DNA of 64,000 nucleotides from the NCBI GenBank assembly GCA_937139475.1, contig CAKZQF010000138.1, forward strand, positions 1-64,000, written 5' to 3'. The first letter of the stretch is position 1. Each line of letters starts with the position of its first letter. Origin of the DNA: an uncultured Gammaproteobacteria bacterium. GTDB taxonomy: Bacteria > Pseudomonadota > Gammaproteobacteria > Enterobacterales > Psychrobiaceae. Under the pieces are notes generated by a model, which was not told the origin of the DNA, made no database searches, and saw nothing but the letters and a program-made list of their open reading frames with translations. Below are positions 1 through 10,136 of the stretch, piece after piece. The position numbers and the translations under genes are program-made.

Positions 1-78
1 ATCCATCATTCATCTGCCTTGTCTAAAGCCATTTTAACTCCCGCTGAGTGGGAAATTACTTTATCTGATTGGTATTAG
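1..78 (+). CDS. C-terminal end of an unidentified protein (partial)
   Basis: The window opens inside a plus-strand reading frame (frame 1) that runs 25 codons and ends at TAG 76-78, with last residues EITLSDWY. Only this tail is visible, so no family can be named. It faces the minus-strand gene that ends at 190, and a hairpin lies between them, which fits a real gene end. An open frame this short could also occur by chance. Confidence 0.35.
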   Translation: MHHSSALSKAILTPAEWEITLSDWY

Positions 79-132
79 GTGGTGCAGGCTTAGTTATTTT
101 AGGGAAAGTGCCGCGTCGATGTCAGGCAGAGT

Positions 133-173
133 GGGTGAGAAGGAAGGCAGTCATGCTCCTTCCGCGCTCACCC
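133..173. terminator. Hairpin between convergent genes, possible terminator
   Basis: The outer arms are GGGTGAG (133-139) and CTCACCC (167-173). The inner arms are AAGGA (140-144) and TCCTT (157-161). The hairpin sits between the partial plus-strand gene and the minus-strand gene ending at 190. It has no clear T-tract on either side, so termination is an inference from position. Confidence 0.35.
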
Positions 174-189
174 AAGCTATATCAGCCAA

Positions 190-954
190 TCACCATTTCT
201 TTTTAGGTTGGAACAGCATATCAAGGTCAGTACTTGATTTTTCGTCTTCCTCAGCCTTTTTCCGATCGGCAATCGCTTGTCGGTCCTTATTGAGGATTGC
301 AAGCAATTGATTAGCCTCGGTCAACCGTTCGTTAACAAAGGCATCGCCCTCACTATTGATTGCTTTTAACGTTTTTATTGCCTTTTCTAAATAGGTGCGT
401 GCTGAGCCGGTTTGCTTCGCTTCAAGCGATAACTTCGCGCGTTTGATAATCGAGTTAATGTTAATGCGAATTTGCATTAAATCAGCGCGTTTAATCTCAT
501 TAGCGAAGACCTCAGGATTAATGCGGCCTCGCTTATGCTCATTATTGATGATTGCCTTAAGCTTTTTCAATAATTGCACCATTTGCAGTACTTCGCGGTC
601 ATCAATAGGTAGGTGAAAACTGTCGAGCCCTTGTGACTTAAATGATTGGCTAATGGACTCTATTAAATTTTTGCGGTCGTCTATCTGTGCTGTGATCTCA
701 CGACTGTCATTAATCTGTTGGATTGCTTTGGTGGTTTCAAGAATTCTGTTGTGCAATATAATCATTAACCCTTTAGTAACAGGGATATTGGTGATCTTCG
801 CTAGCGTGTCCTCAGTATCGTCAATGGTTAAGGTGAGCCTGGCTACCTCCTGACGCTTTTCTGATTCAATCTTGCGGTTTTTTTGTTGCATAACGCTTAC
901 GGTGATCAGAAGAACGATCAGGATAACGATGCCGGATACAATTAATATGTCCAT
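190..954 (-). CDS. Membrane-anchored coiled-coil protein of unknown function
   Basis: This is a 254-residue protein that I do not recognise. Residues 3-21 form one hydrophobic segment (ILIVSGIVILIVLL...), predicted to anchor it in the inner membrane. The rest is hydrophilic, rich in Lys, Glu, Gln and Leu, and looks largely helical or coiled-coil. The C-terminus is basic (QPKKKW). It begins 22 bp after the histidine-kinase-like gene on the same strand, so the two are probably co-transcribed and may act together. No enzymatic motif is visible. It could be a scaffold or partner for the upstream protein, but that rests on position only. Confidence 0.8.
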   Translation of the reverse strand: MDILIVSGIVILIVLLITVSVMQQKNRKIESEKRQEVARLTLTIDDTEDTLAKITNIPVTKGLMIILHNRILETTKAIQQINDSREITAQIDDRKNLIESISQSFKSQGLDSFHLPIDDREVLQMVQLLKKLKAIINNEHKRGRINPEVFANEIKRADLMQIRININSIIKRAKLSLEAKQTGSARTYLEKAIKTLKAINSEGDAFVNERLTEANQLLAILNKDRQAIADRKKAEEDEKSSTDLDMLFQPKKKW

Positions 955-976
955 TTACTACTTTTCCATGGTTGAA

Positions 977-1672
977 TTAAGGAAGCTGAAGAACAAATGA
1001 ACTACCGCCAAGTGGACTCGAATTCGATAAGATTATTTTACCATGCCTGTTGGCATTCTGGTGGGATAATGCGATTAATTTAGCAAATAACAGCCCGATA
1101 CCAATGCGGCCATAATCAGCCACAAGATTATCTAGTGGGGCATTTGCAGCATCTAACATTCTTTGAGGGTAGCCGTCTGAATCATCGTCGATAATGATGT
1201 TTAAAAAGCCATCCTTTACCAAGAAGCTTATTGCAATTTTATCACGACTATAACGAATGGCATTACTGAGAATGTCGTCAAAAAGATAAGAGACAAGATC
1301 AAGGTCGAGGCTCCAATAGGTATCTTCCTCAACGTCGATTTTAATATCGATGTTTTTACTTTTTGTATATAGGTCATTTTGGCAGACAACAGACTCAAGC
1401 AGATCGGCAATTGATTGCTCACTGATATTGGTGACTAACCGATCGTTGTCTACTTGATAAAGCGCCATTAACTGGGTAAGTCCACCATTTAGCCGCTGCA
1501 CCTGATAATTCATATCAGCTAACTCATCAACTGAGAGCAATTTTTCATTAGTGCTTTGATTGGCGAGGCTCTGCATAGATTGAAACATAATCGTTAATGA
1601 GTTACGCATATCATAGGCAACTGCTGAAAGTACGTTACTATAATCTAATTGGTTCTTTTTAAGTTCATTCAT
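977..1672 (-). CDS. Soluble histidine-kinase-like ATPase lacking the phospho-acceptor His
   Basis: The 231-residue protein has the layout of a HisKA plus HATPase_c module. The dimerisation helix carries AYDMRNSL at residues 19-26, where a kinase would have SHELRTPL, so Tyr20 replaces the phospho-acceptor histidine. The ATP-binding domain keeps an N-box (LSNAIRYS, 135-142, with Asn137), a weak G1 box (DDDSDGYP, 162-169) and a G2-like box (GRIGIGL, 188-194). There is no transmembrane or sensory segment. It is divergent from cysB and followed by a coiled-coil membrane protein. A response regulator gene is not visible beside it. It may bind ATP without autophosphorylating, or act as a regulator of another kinase; this is inference. 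Confidence 0.75.
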   Translation of the reverse strand: MNELKKNQLDYSNVLSAVAYDMRNSLTIMFQSMQSLANQSTNEKLLSVDELADMNYQVQRLNGGLTQLMALYQVDNDRLVTNISEQSIADLLESVVCQNDLYTKSKNIDIKIDVEEDTYWSLDLDLVSYLFDDILSNAIRYSRDKIAISFLVKDGFLNIIIDDDSDGYPQRMLDAANAPLDNLVADYGRIGIGLLFAKLIALSHQNANRHGKIILSNSSPLGGSSFVLQLP

Positions 1673-1776
1673 TAATATGTCTTACAAAAAGGGGCCTTAG
1701 GCATTATTAAGTATAATAGTAACGTTTGTTTATAGTAAAAATCTAGTATTGTAAGCAATCATCACAACTATTATGA

Positions 1777-2883
<1,107 letters not shown>

Positions 2884-2886
2884 TCG

Positions 2887-2919
2887 CCAGTGGGCAATGG
2901 CATTACCATTGCCCACTGG
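2887..2919. terminator. Shared terminator-like hairpin between cysB and sdaA
   Basis: A perfect 14-bp stem (arms 2887-2900 and 2906-2919, CCAGTGGGCAATGG and its complement) with a 5-nt loop fills most of the 45-bp gap between the two convergent genes. There is no long T-tract on either strand, so it may act as a bidirectional terminator or as an mRNA 3' end stabiliser. Confidence 0.6.
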
Positions 2920-2928
2920 ACAGCTTGT

Positions 2929-4302
2929 TTAACACTCAACAATATTTACAGCTAAGCCGCCACGTGCGGTTTCTTTGTATTTACTCTTCATGTCATTGCC
3001 AGTGTCCCACATCGTCTTGATCACTTTATCTAGGCTTACTTTGTGATGACCATCACCCCGCAAAGCAAGACGAGAGGCGTTAATTGCTTTTACCGCGCCC
3101 ATCGCATTACGTTCGATACAAGGCACCTGTACCAGGCCACCCACTGGATCACAGGTTAACCCTAGATTGTGCTCCATACCGATCTCGGCAGCGTTTTCAA
3201 CGTTGCTTGGCGTGCCGCCCATGATTTCAGTTAATGCGGCCGCGGCCATAGAACAGGCTACGCCAACTTCACCCTGGCAACCTACTTCAGCACCAGAAAT
3301 CGAAGCATTTTTCTTATAAAGTATGCCAATGGCTGCGGCACTTAATAAATAACGCACGGCAATATCGTCAGTGACTGGTTCAATAAACTTATCGTAGTAG
3401 CACAAGACAGCAGGAATGATGCCTGCGGCGCCATTGGTCGGAGCGGTAACGACTTGTCCACCTGCGGCATTTTCTTCGTTGACGGCCATTGCAAACAGGT
3501 TGACCCAATCGATAGCTGAAAGTGGATCGGCGTTGGTGCCGCCCTCAGCCTTCAATCGTCGGTGCAACGATGGCGCACGGCGGCGCAATTTAAGCCCACC
3601 GGGTAATATGCCTTCACGACGGATCCCACGCTCTACACAACGTTGCATCGTGTGCCAAATGGTTAACAGCTGTTGCTCAATTTCCGCCTCGGATGCTAAT
3701 TGTTTTTCGTTCTCTAACATTAGCGCAGAGACACTTAAGCCATTTTCTGTACACAGTGCTAGCAGCTCTTCAGCACTGTCGAATTTGAATTTGGCAGTAT
3801 CTTGAGATGGCTGCTGTGATTTTAGCGCTTTTATTTCTTCTTCATCGACAATGAAACCGCCGCCGATAGAGTAGTAAATCTTGCTATAAAGGAGTTCTTC
3901 CCCTTTATAGGCTTGTAACTCCATCGCATTTGCATGAGTGGGCAGGCTTTTACGGCGATGAAATACAATGGCGCCTTTACGCGGAAACTGGGTAACGTGC
4001 TCGCCCATTAGGCTGATTTGCTGTGTTTTTTCAACCTGCTCTAGAAAGTCATAAACTATTTCAGGGTCAATGGTTTCTGGCTCGTAACCACCTAAGCCTA
4101 AAATCACCGCTTTACCGGTGCCATGTCCAATCCCAGTTTGGCCTAATGAACCGTAAAGCTCCGTTTTAACATGACTGACCTTGTCGAGTAAGTCATGCGC
4201 TTTTAGGTGCTTAACAAAGCGAACAGCAGCTCGCATTGGGCCAACGGTATGGGAGCTTGAAGGGCCAATACCGATGCTGAACATATCAAATACACTTATC
4301 AT
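2929..4302 (-). CDS. sdaA: L-serine ammonia-lyase, iron-sulfur-dependent, single chain
   Basis: The enzyme deaminates L-serine to pyruvate and ammonia in the cytoplasm. It is the single-chain bacterial type, with the beta domain first ([22 protein letters not shown]) and the alpha catalytic domain behind. Cysteines expected to hold the [4Fe-4S] cluster lie in [12 protein letters not shown] and in [19 protein letters not shown]. The frame is open 15 codons further upstream, but the ATG at 4302 matches the E. coli SdaA/SdaB N-terminus and gives 457 residues against 454. A GAG-type ribosome site lies just upstream. The gene is divergent from nagZ and convergent with cysB. sdaA and sdaB paralogs cannot be separated from sequence alone. 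Confidence 0.94.
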   Translation of the reverse strand: MISVFDMFSIGIGPSSSHTVGPMRAAVRFVKHLKAHDLLDKVSHVKTELYGSLGQTGIGHGTGKAVILGLGGYEPETIDPEIVYDFLEQVEKTQQISLMGEHVTQFPRKGAIVFHRRKSLPTHANAMELQAYKGEELLYSKIYYSIGGGFIVDEEEIKALKSQQPSQDTAKFKFDSAEELLALCTENGLSVSALMLENEKQLASEAEIEQQLLTIWHTMQRCVERGIRREGILPGGLKLRRRAPSLHRRLKAEGGTNADPLSAIDWVNLFAMAVNEENAAGGQVVTAPTNGAAGIIPAVLCYYDKFIEPVTDDIAVRYLLSAAAIGILYKKNASISGAEVGCQGEVGVACSMAAAALTEIMGGTPSNVENAAEIGMEHNLGLTCDPVGGLVQVPCIERNAMGAVKAINASRLALRGDGHHKVSLDKVIKTMWDTGNDMKSKYKETARGGLAVNIVEC

Positions 4303-4489
4303 TTTATTCTCATATTTTTTAAGTAATGCTATAGGGCAATGGTACACTACGAATATAGCTAGCCCAACAAGATTGTATAAAATTCTTGGGGTGTATCAAA
4401 TTATTAATTTACAATCGAGTTTATCTGTAAAGCGCATGCTAAGCATGTGTTTGAAAAGCGTGAATAAATTGTAAGCAAAGGAGTGGAAA

Positions 4490-5521
4490 TTGGGCCCATT
4501 AATGTTAGACATCCAAGGGTTGTCATTGTCTAAAAAAGAGCGCGAGCAACTGTCAAACCCAATGGTGGGGGGGCTCATTCTGTTTAGCCGAAACTTTCAT
4601 GATATTAAGCAGTTATCAGCTTTAGTAAAGGAAATCCGCGATAGCGCCGGGCATGAGCTAATTATTGCAGTGGACCATGAAGGTGGCCGTGTACAGCGTT
4701 TTAAGCAGGGGTTTACCCATATTCCGGCGATGGGAAAAATCCTGCCCTATTGTCATGGAGATATCGCGTTAGCAAAGGAGCATTGTGTCGAGTTAGGTTG
4801 GTTAATGGCTAGCGAATTGCTGGCAATGGATATCGACATTAGTTTCGCCCCGGTGTTGGATCTCGACATCTGTTCAAATGTAATCGGAGATCGGTCATTC
4901 TCATCGGATCCCGAGATAGTTGAGCAGTTAGCTGCTGGCTTTATCGCAGGGATGCGCGAAGCGGGAATGGCTTGTACTGGTAAGCATTTTCCAGGTCATG
5001 GTAGTGTTGAGGCCGACTCTCACATTGCCATACCAATAGACAATCGTGAACAGCAGGCGGTTAACACTATCGATCGTCGTGTTTTTGACTGCTTAATTGG
5101 TCAACAAAAGATTGATGCACTGATGCCTGCCCACGTGATTTATCCGGCATTTTGCGATCAGCCGGCAGGCTTTTCCTCGTTCTGGTTACAGCAGATCCTG
5201 CGCCAGGAACTCGGCTTTAATGGCGTGATATTTAGTGATGACTTGGGCATGGAAGGAGCCAGCGTCGCCGGTGGTTTTATTGAGCGCACTAAAGCGGCAT
5301 TATCAGCAGGTTGTGATATGGTGCTGGTATGCAACAACCCAGAAGGAGCGACTCAGGTGCTTGAGTACCTAACTCAAGATGGTGAGAATAATAGCGAAGC
5401 CCGATTGCAGTCACAACAACGCCTGCGTGCCATGCTCGCTAAACCACCTGTAGGTGATCAACGCAGTAATATGGCTCGACGCCGAGCAGCAATAACGCTG
5501 GCTAAACAAATTAATGACTAG
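4490..5521 (+). CDS. nagZ: Beta-N-acetylhexosaminidase NagZ
   Basis: This cytoplasmic glycoside hydrolase family 3 enzyme removes GlcNAc from anhydro-muropeptides in peptidoglycan recycling. Seen in the sequence are VDHEGGRVQRF, ISFAPVLD, GKHFPGHG (the catalytic His/Asp loop of NagZ) and IFSDDLGMEGA with the nucleophile Asp. The start is TTG at 4490. AAAGGAG (4477-4483) lies 6 bp upstream of it, whereas the in-frame ATG at 4502 is 18 bp away, and the resulting MGPLMLD matches other NagZ N-termini. Length is 343 residues, normal for the family. A strong terminator follows. Confidence 0.95.
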   Translation: MGPLMLDIQGLSLSKKEREQLSNPMVGGLILFSRNFHDIKQLSALVKEIRDSAGHELIIAVDHEGGRVQRFKQGFTHIPAMGKILPYCHGDIALAKEHCVELGWLMASELLAMDIDISFAPVLDLDICSNVIGDRSFSSDPEIVEQLAAGFIAGMREAGMACTGKHFPGHGSVEADSHIAIPIDNREQQAVNTIDRRVFDCLIGQQKIDALMPAHVIYPAFCDQPAGFSSFWLQQILRQELGFNGVIFSDDLGMEGASVAGGFIERTKAALSAGCDMVLVCNNPEGATQVLEYLTQDGENNSEARLQSQQRLRAMLAKPPVGDQRSNMARRRAAITLAKQIND

Positions 5522-5549
5522 GTAATTTTTCTCAGTGCTTAAAATTGAA

Positions 5550-5584
5550 AAGAGGAGACAAGCGATTGCTGTCTCCTCTTTTTA
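5550..5584 (+). terminator. Rho-independent terminator after nagZ
   Basis: An 11-bp perfect stem AAGAGGAGACA (5550-5560) / TGTCTCCTCTT (5570-5580) with a 9-nt loop runs into TTTTT. It lies between convergent nagZ and mltD. The minus strand has only a short A/T tail, so it mainly serves nagZ. Confidence 0.9.
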
Positions 5585-5619
5585 TTTCCACTAACGCTGC
5601 TTTAACCGCTTAGTTAGTG

Positions 5620-7212
5620 TTATGAGTTAATCTTAGTAACGTCGACATACAATTTAAGCATCTGCCCCGGTTGAATGTATTTTTGGCGCTGTAGTGAATT
5701 CCACTTTTTAACGTCACTGATTTTTAGATTAAATTTTTGCGCTATTTTGGCGATTGAATCACCGCGGCGCACTTTGTAACGAATACTTCTGGTAACGTTA
5801 TTTGAATTTCCGGTGCTATTCTTAGCCGCTAATTTTTGCCAGATCACCAATGATTGGCCTGGCATTAATGGATCTTTAGGTGCCATGCCGTTCCATTTTG
5901 CTATGCTGCGATGCGGCACATTATATTTTCGCGCGATATCCCACAAGTTATCTCCAGATTGAACTAGGTGGGTGGTTTTTAAGCCGCTGCGTTTTTTGTT
6001 CTTTTTGTTGGCTAAACGTAAATCACTCGATAGCTTGTAATCAGTTAGCTTGGCCGAAGCCACGGGAATTAATAGAAACTTTCCTGCGACAATGGTATTG
6101 CCGGATATTTCATTGACCTGACGCACAATATCAATGGTGGTTTTGTGGCGCTTGGCGATAAGGCCGAGACTGTCACCACGGCGTATTTTGTAGCGAACCC
6201 AATTTAAGCGGTCCTTTTTGTCTGTGTTCGCAAATGCTTGTTCAAAGGTTGCTACTTGAGCAAGTGGCAAAATCAACTTGTGCTGACCTTGTGGATCGGT
6301 AGCCCAACGATTAAATCCTGGGTTCAGCTTGTAAAGCTTTTCAAGCGGCATTTCTGCGAGCTTTGCCGCTAGCGCCAGATCAATCTGGCTTTTAGTATCC
6401 ACCATGGCAATAACTTGGCGATTGTCGATGTGTGGCCATTGCACATTATGTTTTTTGGGCTCATCGAGTAATGCAGCTAATGCAAGTAATTTAGGTACAT
6501 AACTGCGGGTTTCAGCTGGTAAATGCAAAGACCAGAAATCGGTTGGTTTACCCGCCTTTCTATTCTTTCGGATAGCGCGGCCAACTCGGCCTTCGCCAGA
6601 ATTATAGGCGGCTAGGGCATGTAACCAGTCGCCTTTGAAATATTTATGTAGATATTGGAGATAATCAAGTGCTGCATGTGTTGATGCGTAAACATCACGG
6701 CGGCCATCGTACCACCAGTTTTGTGCCAAACCAAAACGCTTACCCGTACCAGAGATAATTTGCCACATGCCAGACGCCTGACCATGGGAATAGGCAAAAG
6801 GATCAAATGCGCTTTCGACAATAGGTAACAGTGCAATTTCTAACGGCATATCGCGCTTTTCAATTTCTTCAACGATGAAGTGTAGATATGGCTGGGCGCG
6901 TTTGGAAACACGTTTTATATAGGATGGATGCTTCTTATACCAGTTTAGTTGCGCAGTAATTTTGGCATTCATTGGATGTTCTAACGCAAACTGCATCGTA
7001 ATGCGCTGCCAGACATTATCAACCTGCTGCGGCGTTAGTGGTGCTGGTTTGATGACAACAGGCGCTGGTTGCGGCTTAGCCTGCTCTTCGATCACCGATG
7101 GAGCGACTACCTCAGTGGACGGCTTAAGCGTTGTTGTATCATTGGTGGTTTGACAGCCAACTAGAGCAAATAAAGCTAATGGAAACAGATAATAATGACG
7201 AGAATTTAACAA
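5620..7212 (-). CDS. mltD: Membrane-bound lytic murein transglycosylase D with three LysM domains
   Basis: This lipoprotein cleaves peptidoglycan glycan strands to 1,6-anhydro products at the inner face of the outer membrane. Residues 1-20 form a lipoprotein signal ending in LVGC, with Cys20 the lipidation site. The SLT domain (about residues 115-240) carries the catalytic Glu in LLPIVESAFDP and the motifs GMWQI and ALAAYNSGEGRV. Three LysM repeats follow, starting at YKIRRGDS, HLVQSGDN and YKVRRGDS. The start is TTG at 7212, the only candidate that keeps the signal peptide, with AGGTG 8 bp upstream. At 530 residues it is somewhat longer than E. coli MltD (452), which has two LysM repeats. 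A likely promoter lies in the gap after gloB. Confidence 0.94.
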   Translation of the reverse strand: MLNSRHYYLFPLALFALVGCQTTNDTTTLKPSTEVVAPSVIEEQAKPQPAPVVIKPAPLTPQQVDNVWQRITMQFALEHPMNAKITAQLNWYKKHPSYIKRVSKRAQPYLHFIVEEIEKRDMPLEIALLPIVESAFDPFAYSHGQASGMWQIISGTGKRFGLAQNWWYDGRRDVYASTHAALDYLQYLHKYFKGDWLHALAAYNSGEGRVGRAIRKNRKAGKPTDFWSLHLPAETRSYVPKLLALAALLDEPKKHNVQWPHIDNRQVIAMVDTKSQIDLALAAKLAEMPLEKLYKLNPGFNRWATDPQGQHKLILPLAQVATFEQAFANTDKKDRLNWVRYKIRRGDSLGLIAKRHKTTIDIVRQVNEISGNTIVAGKFLLIPVASAKLTDYKLSSDLRLANKKNKKRSGLKTTHLVQSGDNLWDIARKYNVPHRSIAKWNGMAPKDPLMPGQSLVIWQKLAAKNSTGNSNNVTRSIRYKVRRGDSIAKIAQKFNLKISDVKKWNSLQRQKYIQPGQMLKLYVDVTKINS

Positions 7213-7244
7213 AAGAAAGACACCTTAAAACCAAAAAACGAGCT

Positions 7245-7273
7245 ATTATAGCGCAAATTCTGATTAGTGCCTA
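7245..7273 (-). promoter_or_regulatory. Sigma70-type promoter for mltD
   Basis: Read on the minus strand, TAGGCA (7273-7268) is followed after 17 bp by a perfect TATAAT (7250-7245). Transcription would start near 7238, about 26 nt before the mltD TTG codon. So mltD can be transcribed apart from purU-gloB. Confidence 0.55.
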
Positions 7274-7299
7274 AATTATTACAATTACATTAGACACAC

Positions 7300-8091
7300 T
7301 TAAAAATCGTCTTTCCAGCGGCGCAGTGCTGCGAAGTTGTCAATTAAATCATCGGTTATTTCAGCTTGGCTATTGTTTGCGATTGCCGCTTGAATTTGCG
7401 CATCCCCTAAACGCAGAAACGGATTGGTTGCGCGCTCAATCTCAATGGTTGTTGGGATTGTTGGTAGGCCCTGTTGACGTAGTGCTTGAGCCTCTGACAG
7501 TCTTGCCGCTAGTACATCACAGTTTGGCGACACCGCTTTGGCAAAAGCTAGGTTGGCCAAGGTATATTCGTGGGCACAGTACACTTTGGTTTGAGCAGGT
7601 AACGCGGCCAAATCAGCTAGTGATTGTTGAAACATCGTTGGTGTGCCTTCAAACATTCGTCCGCAACCGGCTGAGAATAGGGTATCGCCACAAAACACAC
7701 TGAATTCACTTTGAAATGCTATATGCCCTAAGGTATGCCCAGGCACCTCAAGCACATTTAGTGGTGTACTAAAGGCCTGCAGCTGAATCGTATCACCCGC
7801 GCAAACTGCGTGGGTGACAACATCGTTTGCTTCTTTGATTGGGCCGTATACCGGGACGTTTTTCCCAGCGTAATCGAGTAAGTCTGCAACCCCACCGACG
7901 TGATCATTATGATGGTGGGTGATCAATATCGCTTCAAGTTCCAATTCATGTTGCTTAATGAACTCAATAACAGGTGCACTATCGCCGGGGTCGACGACGA
8001 CGCAGTAATTATTGTTAGCATGACTGATTAGCCAAATGTAATTATCATTAAATGCATTAATTGCCGTGACTTGGTAGGGTTGTATACTCAT
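7300..8091 (-). CDS. gloB: Hydroxyacylglutathione hydrolase (glyoxalase II)
   Basis: This cytoplasmic metallo-beta-lactamase-fold enzyme hydrolyses S-lactoylglutathione to lactate and glutathione, the second step of methylglyoxal detoxification. The metal-binding motif THHHNDH is at residues 58-64. Further ligands are expected in GHTLGHI and in CAHEYTLANLAFA, which is typical of GloB. Length is 263 residues, near the usual 251-260. It starts 13 bp after purU on the same strand and lies upstream of mltD. gloB next to mltD is a common gammaproteobacterial pairing. Confidence 0.95.
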   Translation of the reverse strand: MSIQPYQVTAINAFNDNYIWLISHANNNYCVVVDPGDSAPVIEFIKQHELELEAILITHHHNDHVGGVADLLDYAGKNVPVYGPIKEANDVVTHAVCAGDTIQLQAFSTPLNVLEVPGHTLGHIAFQSEFSVFCGDTLFSAGCGRMFEGTPTMFQQSLADLAALPAQTKVYCAHEYTLANLAFAKAVSPNCDVLAARLSEAQALRQQGLPTIPTTIEIERATNPFLRLGDAQIQAAIANNSQAEITDDLIDNFAALRRWKDDF

Positions 8092-8104
8092 CGGTGACGC
8101 TCTA

Positions 8105-8956
8105 TTAATCGAGAATAATCGTTTTGTGTTGATGGATAACCACTCGTCCCTCTAGGTGCATATGAAGGCCGCGGGCAAGCACCAGCTTTTCAACATCTTT
8201 ACCTAATCGTACCATGTCTTCAGGTTGCATGCGGTGATTAATTCTAGCAACATCCTGGTCGATGATAGGGCCTTCATCTAAATCTTCTGTAACATAGTGA
8301 CAAGTCGCACCAATGAGTTTCACGCCACGTTCAAATGCCTGATGATACGGTTTAGCACCGGCGAATGAGGGCAGAAAACTGTGGTGTATATTGATGATTT
8401 TTCCAGCATATTTGGCGCAAACTTGTGGCGGCAGAATTTGCATATACCTTGCCAACACAATAGTTTGAGCCTCATACTTATCAATTATTTCGCTTACCGC
8501 ATTAAAGTGACTTGCTTTATCTTCACCTACAGGCAGGTGGTAAAATGGTATTCCGTACCACTCTACCAGCTCTTTTAAATCAGCATGGTTAGAGATGACG
8601 CAGGGAATGTCACAATCTAAATCACCGCTGTGCCAGCGGTTCAAAATATCTGCGACACAGTGGGATTGTTTTGAACACATCAACACCACTCGGTTCTTAA
8701 CGTGGCTGTCGCTTATGTGCCACTGCATGTCTAAACTCTTGGCAATAGGTGCAAAGGCTTCTTTAAACGTCGTTAAACCAAACGGTAGCGAGCTGGCGGT
8801 GATCTCATTACGCATAAAAAACCAATTACTTTGTGTATCAGTGTGGTGATTTGCTTCGAGGATAGAGCCATCATACTGGGCGATAAATTGTGAAACTTTT
8901 GCAACGATGCCGCGTTTATCCGGGCATGACATGACTAAACGATATACTTGTTCCAT
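8105..8956 (-). CDS. purU: Formyltetrahydrofolate deformylase
   Basis: PurU hydrolyses 10-formyl-THF to THF and formate, balancing one-carbon pools and supplying formate for PurT. The N-terminal ACT domain (residues 1-80, MSCPDKRGIVAKVSQFI) precedes the formyltransferase-like catalytic domain, with LARYMQILP, NIHHSFLPSFAGAKPY and DEGPIIDQD carrying the Asn/His/Asp active-site set. Length is 283 residues, against 280 in E. coli. It heads the minus-strand run purU-gloB-mltD and is divergent from the DUF1289 gene across about 190 bp. Confidence 0.95.
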   Translation of the reverse strand: MEQVYRLVMSCPDKRGIVAKVSQFIAQYDGSILEANHHTDTQSNWFFMRNEITASSLPFGLTTFKEAFAPIAKSLDMQWHISDSHVKNRVVLMCSKQSHCVADILNRWHSGDLDCDIPCVISNHADLKELVEWYGIPFYHLPVGEDKASHFNAVSEIIDKYEAQTIVLARYMQILPPQVCAKYAGKIINIHHSFLPSFAGAKPYHQAFERGVKLIGATCHYVTEDLDEGPIIDQDVARINHRMQPEDMVRLGKDVEKLVLARGLHMHLEGRVVIHQHKTIILD

Positions 8957-9147
8957 TGATCTACTTTAAAAATTTAATATTAACCTTGACGTTAGCACAC
9001 TCAACCTCAAAGGGTAATGCTTTGTTCGTCTAAATCATTCCTAAACAAGATAGAGCTCACCATATTTGTGTAATCGCTTATGATTTTGTAAGGTAAGCAT
9101 AGGTTAAAGATTGAACTATCGGCGATTTAAATCTGTATTGAGTGCTA

Positions 9148-9399
9148 ATGAGTAAAGAAATTAGAGACCAATTACAATTATTTACTGTGGAGAGTCCTTG
9201 CATCGGCGTATGCGAGGTTAATAACCGTGGCTATTGTAAAGGGTGTTTTCGCTCCCGCGACGAACGATTTCATTGGCACCAGCTAAGTGACGGCGACAAA
9301 AGTAAAGTACTTAAGTTATGCCGTCGTCGTAGCAGGCGAAAAGCTAGCAAAAATAAGGGGATTGAAGCGACTGAACCCCAAAACCTTTCACTGTTCTAG
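9148..9399 (+). CDS. DUF1289 family small Cys-rich protein
   Basis: This 83-residue protein has the DUF1289 signature SPCIGVC followed by GYCKGCFRSRDE, which gives a four-cysteine set C18, C22, C30 and C33 that likely binds a metal. The C-terminus is basic (CRRRSRRKASKN) and could contact nucleic acid. Function in this family is unknown. ATG at 9148 was preferred to the in-frame GTG at 9142 because a GAG lies about 5 bp upstream and family members start similarly. Its stop codon overlaps that of yciK on the other strand. Confidence 0.85.
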   Translation: MSKEIRDQLQLFTVESPCIGVCEVNNRGYCKGCFRSRDERFHWHQLSDGDKSKVLKLCRRRSRRKASKNKGIEATEPQNLSLF

Positions 9400-10136
9400 C
9401 CTTGGGCGTCGATCGATTGTCCCGTTGTGCCAATGCTTTCATCAGCCATTAAGTAAAGCCAAGGCGCGATAATATCTGCTGGTGATTTTAGTAATGAAGC
9501 ATCTTCTCCTGGGTAAGCGCGTGCACGCATTTGGGTGCGTGTCGCGCCTGGGTTAATGCTATTGACCCGCACTTTGGTATTTTCTAGCTCATCGCTTAGT
9601 GTTTGCATCATTCCTTCGGTAGCGAATTTTGAAATCGCATACGGGCCCCAATAGGCTCTTCCTTTTTTACCAACGCTACTGGATGTAAATACGATTGAGC
9701 TTGGTTGTGAGCGTTTGAGTAACGGAAGCAATGCTTTAGTCATTAAGAACGGTGCTTTAACGTTAACTTGCATCACATCATCGAAACTTGATTGCTCGAC
9801 TTGTTCAAAAGGGGACAAAACGGTTAAAATTCCAGCGTTGTGTAAAACGCCATCTAAACGCTTATACTGAAGTTCAATCGTCTCTGCCATGTCTATGTAA
9901 TGTTGCTCAGTGGCCCCCTTTAAATCTAGCGGAATGATAGCCGGCTCCGGTAATTGCTGCGCTACAATTTCGTCATAAACCGCTTCTAATTTCGCGACTG
10001 TTTTACCAAGTAAAATAACGCTGGCCCCTTGCGCTGCAAAGGATAAGGCCGCCTGGCGACCAATCCCGTCACCGGCTCCTGTGATGAGGATTACTTTGTT
10101 ATTTAATGCATTATTTTTAATCGAAAAGTCAAACAT
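9396..10136 (-). CDS. yciK: YciK-type short-chain dehydrogenase/reductase
   Basis: This is a 246-residue classical SDR. The Rossmann cofactor motif is TGAGDGIG near residue 20, followed by HNAGIL, a serine region TSSSVGKKGRA and the catalytic YAISK. The sequence agrees with the YciK family throughout (LSFAAQGASVILLGKT, VNSINPGATRTQMRA). Its substrate is not known. It ends tail to tail with the DUF1289 gene, and the two stop codons share CTAG at 9396-9399. Confidence 0.9.
   Translation of the reverse strand: MFDFSIKNNALNNKVILITGAGDGIGRQAALSFAAQGASVILLGKTVAKLEAVYDEIVAQQLPEPAIIPLDLKGATEQHYIDMAETIELQYKRLDGVLHNAGILTVLSPFEQVEQSSFDDVMQVNVKAPFLMTKALLPLLKRSQPSSIVFTSSSVGKKGRAYWGPYAISKFATEGMMQTLSDELENTKVRVNSINPGATRTQMRARAYPGEDASLLKSPADIIAPWLYLMADESIGTTGQSIDAQG

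Noticed and set aside
4435..4447. CATGCTAAGCATG palindrome between sdaA and nagZ
   Set aside because: It is short, with one unpaired centre base, and matches no operator I can name. It was not listed as a regulatory site.
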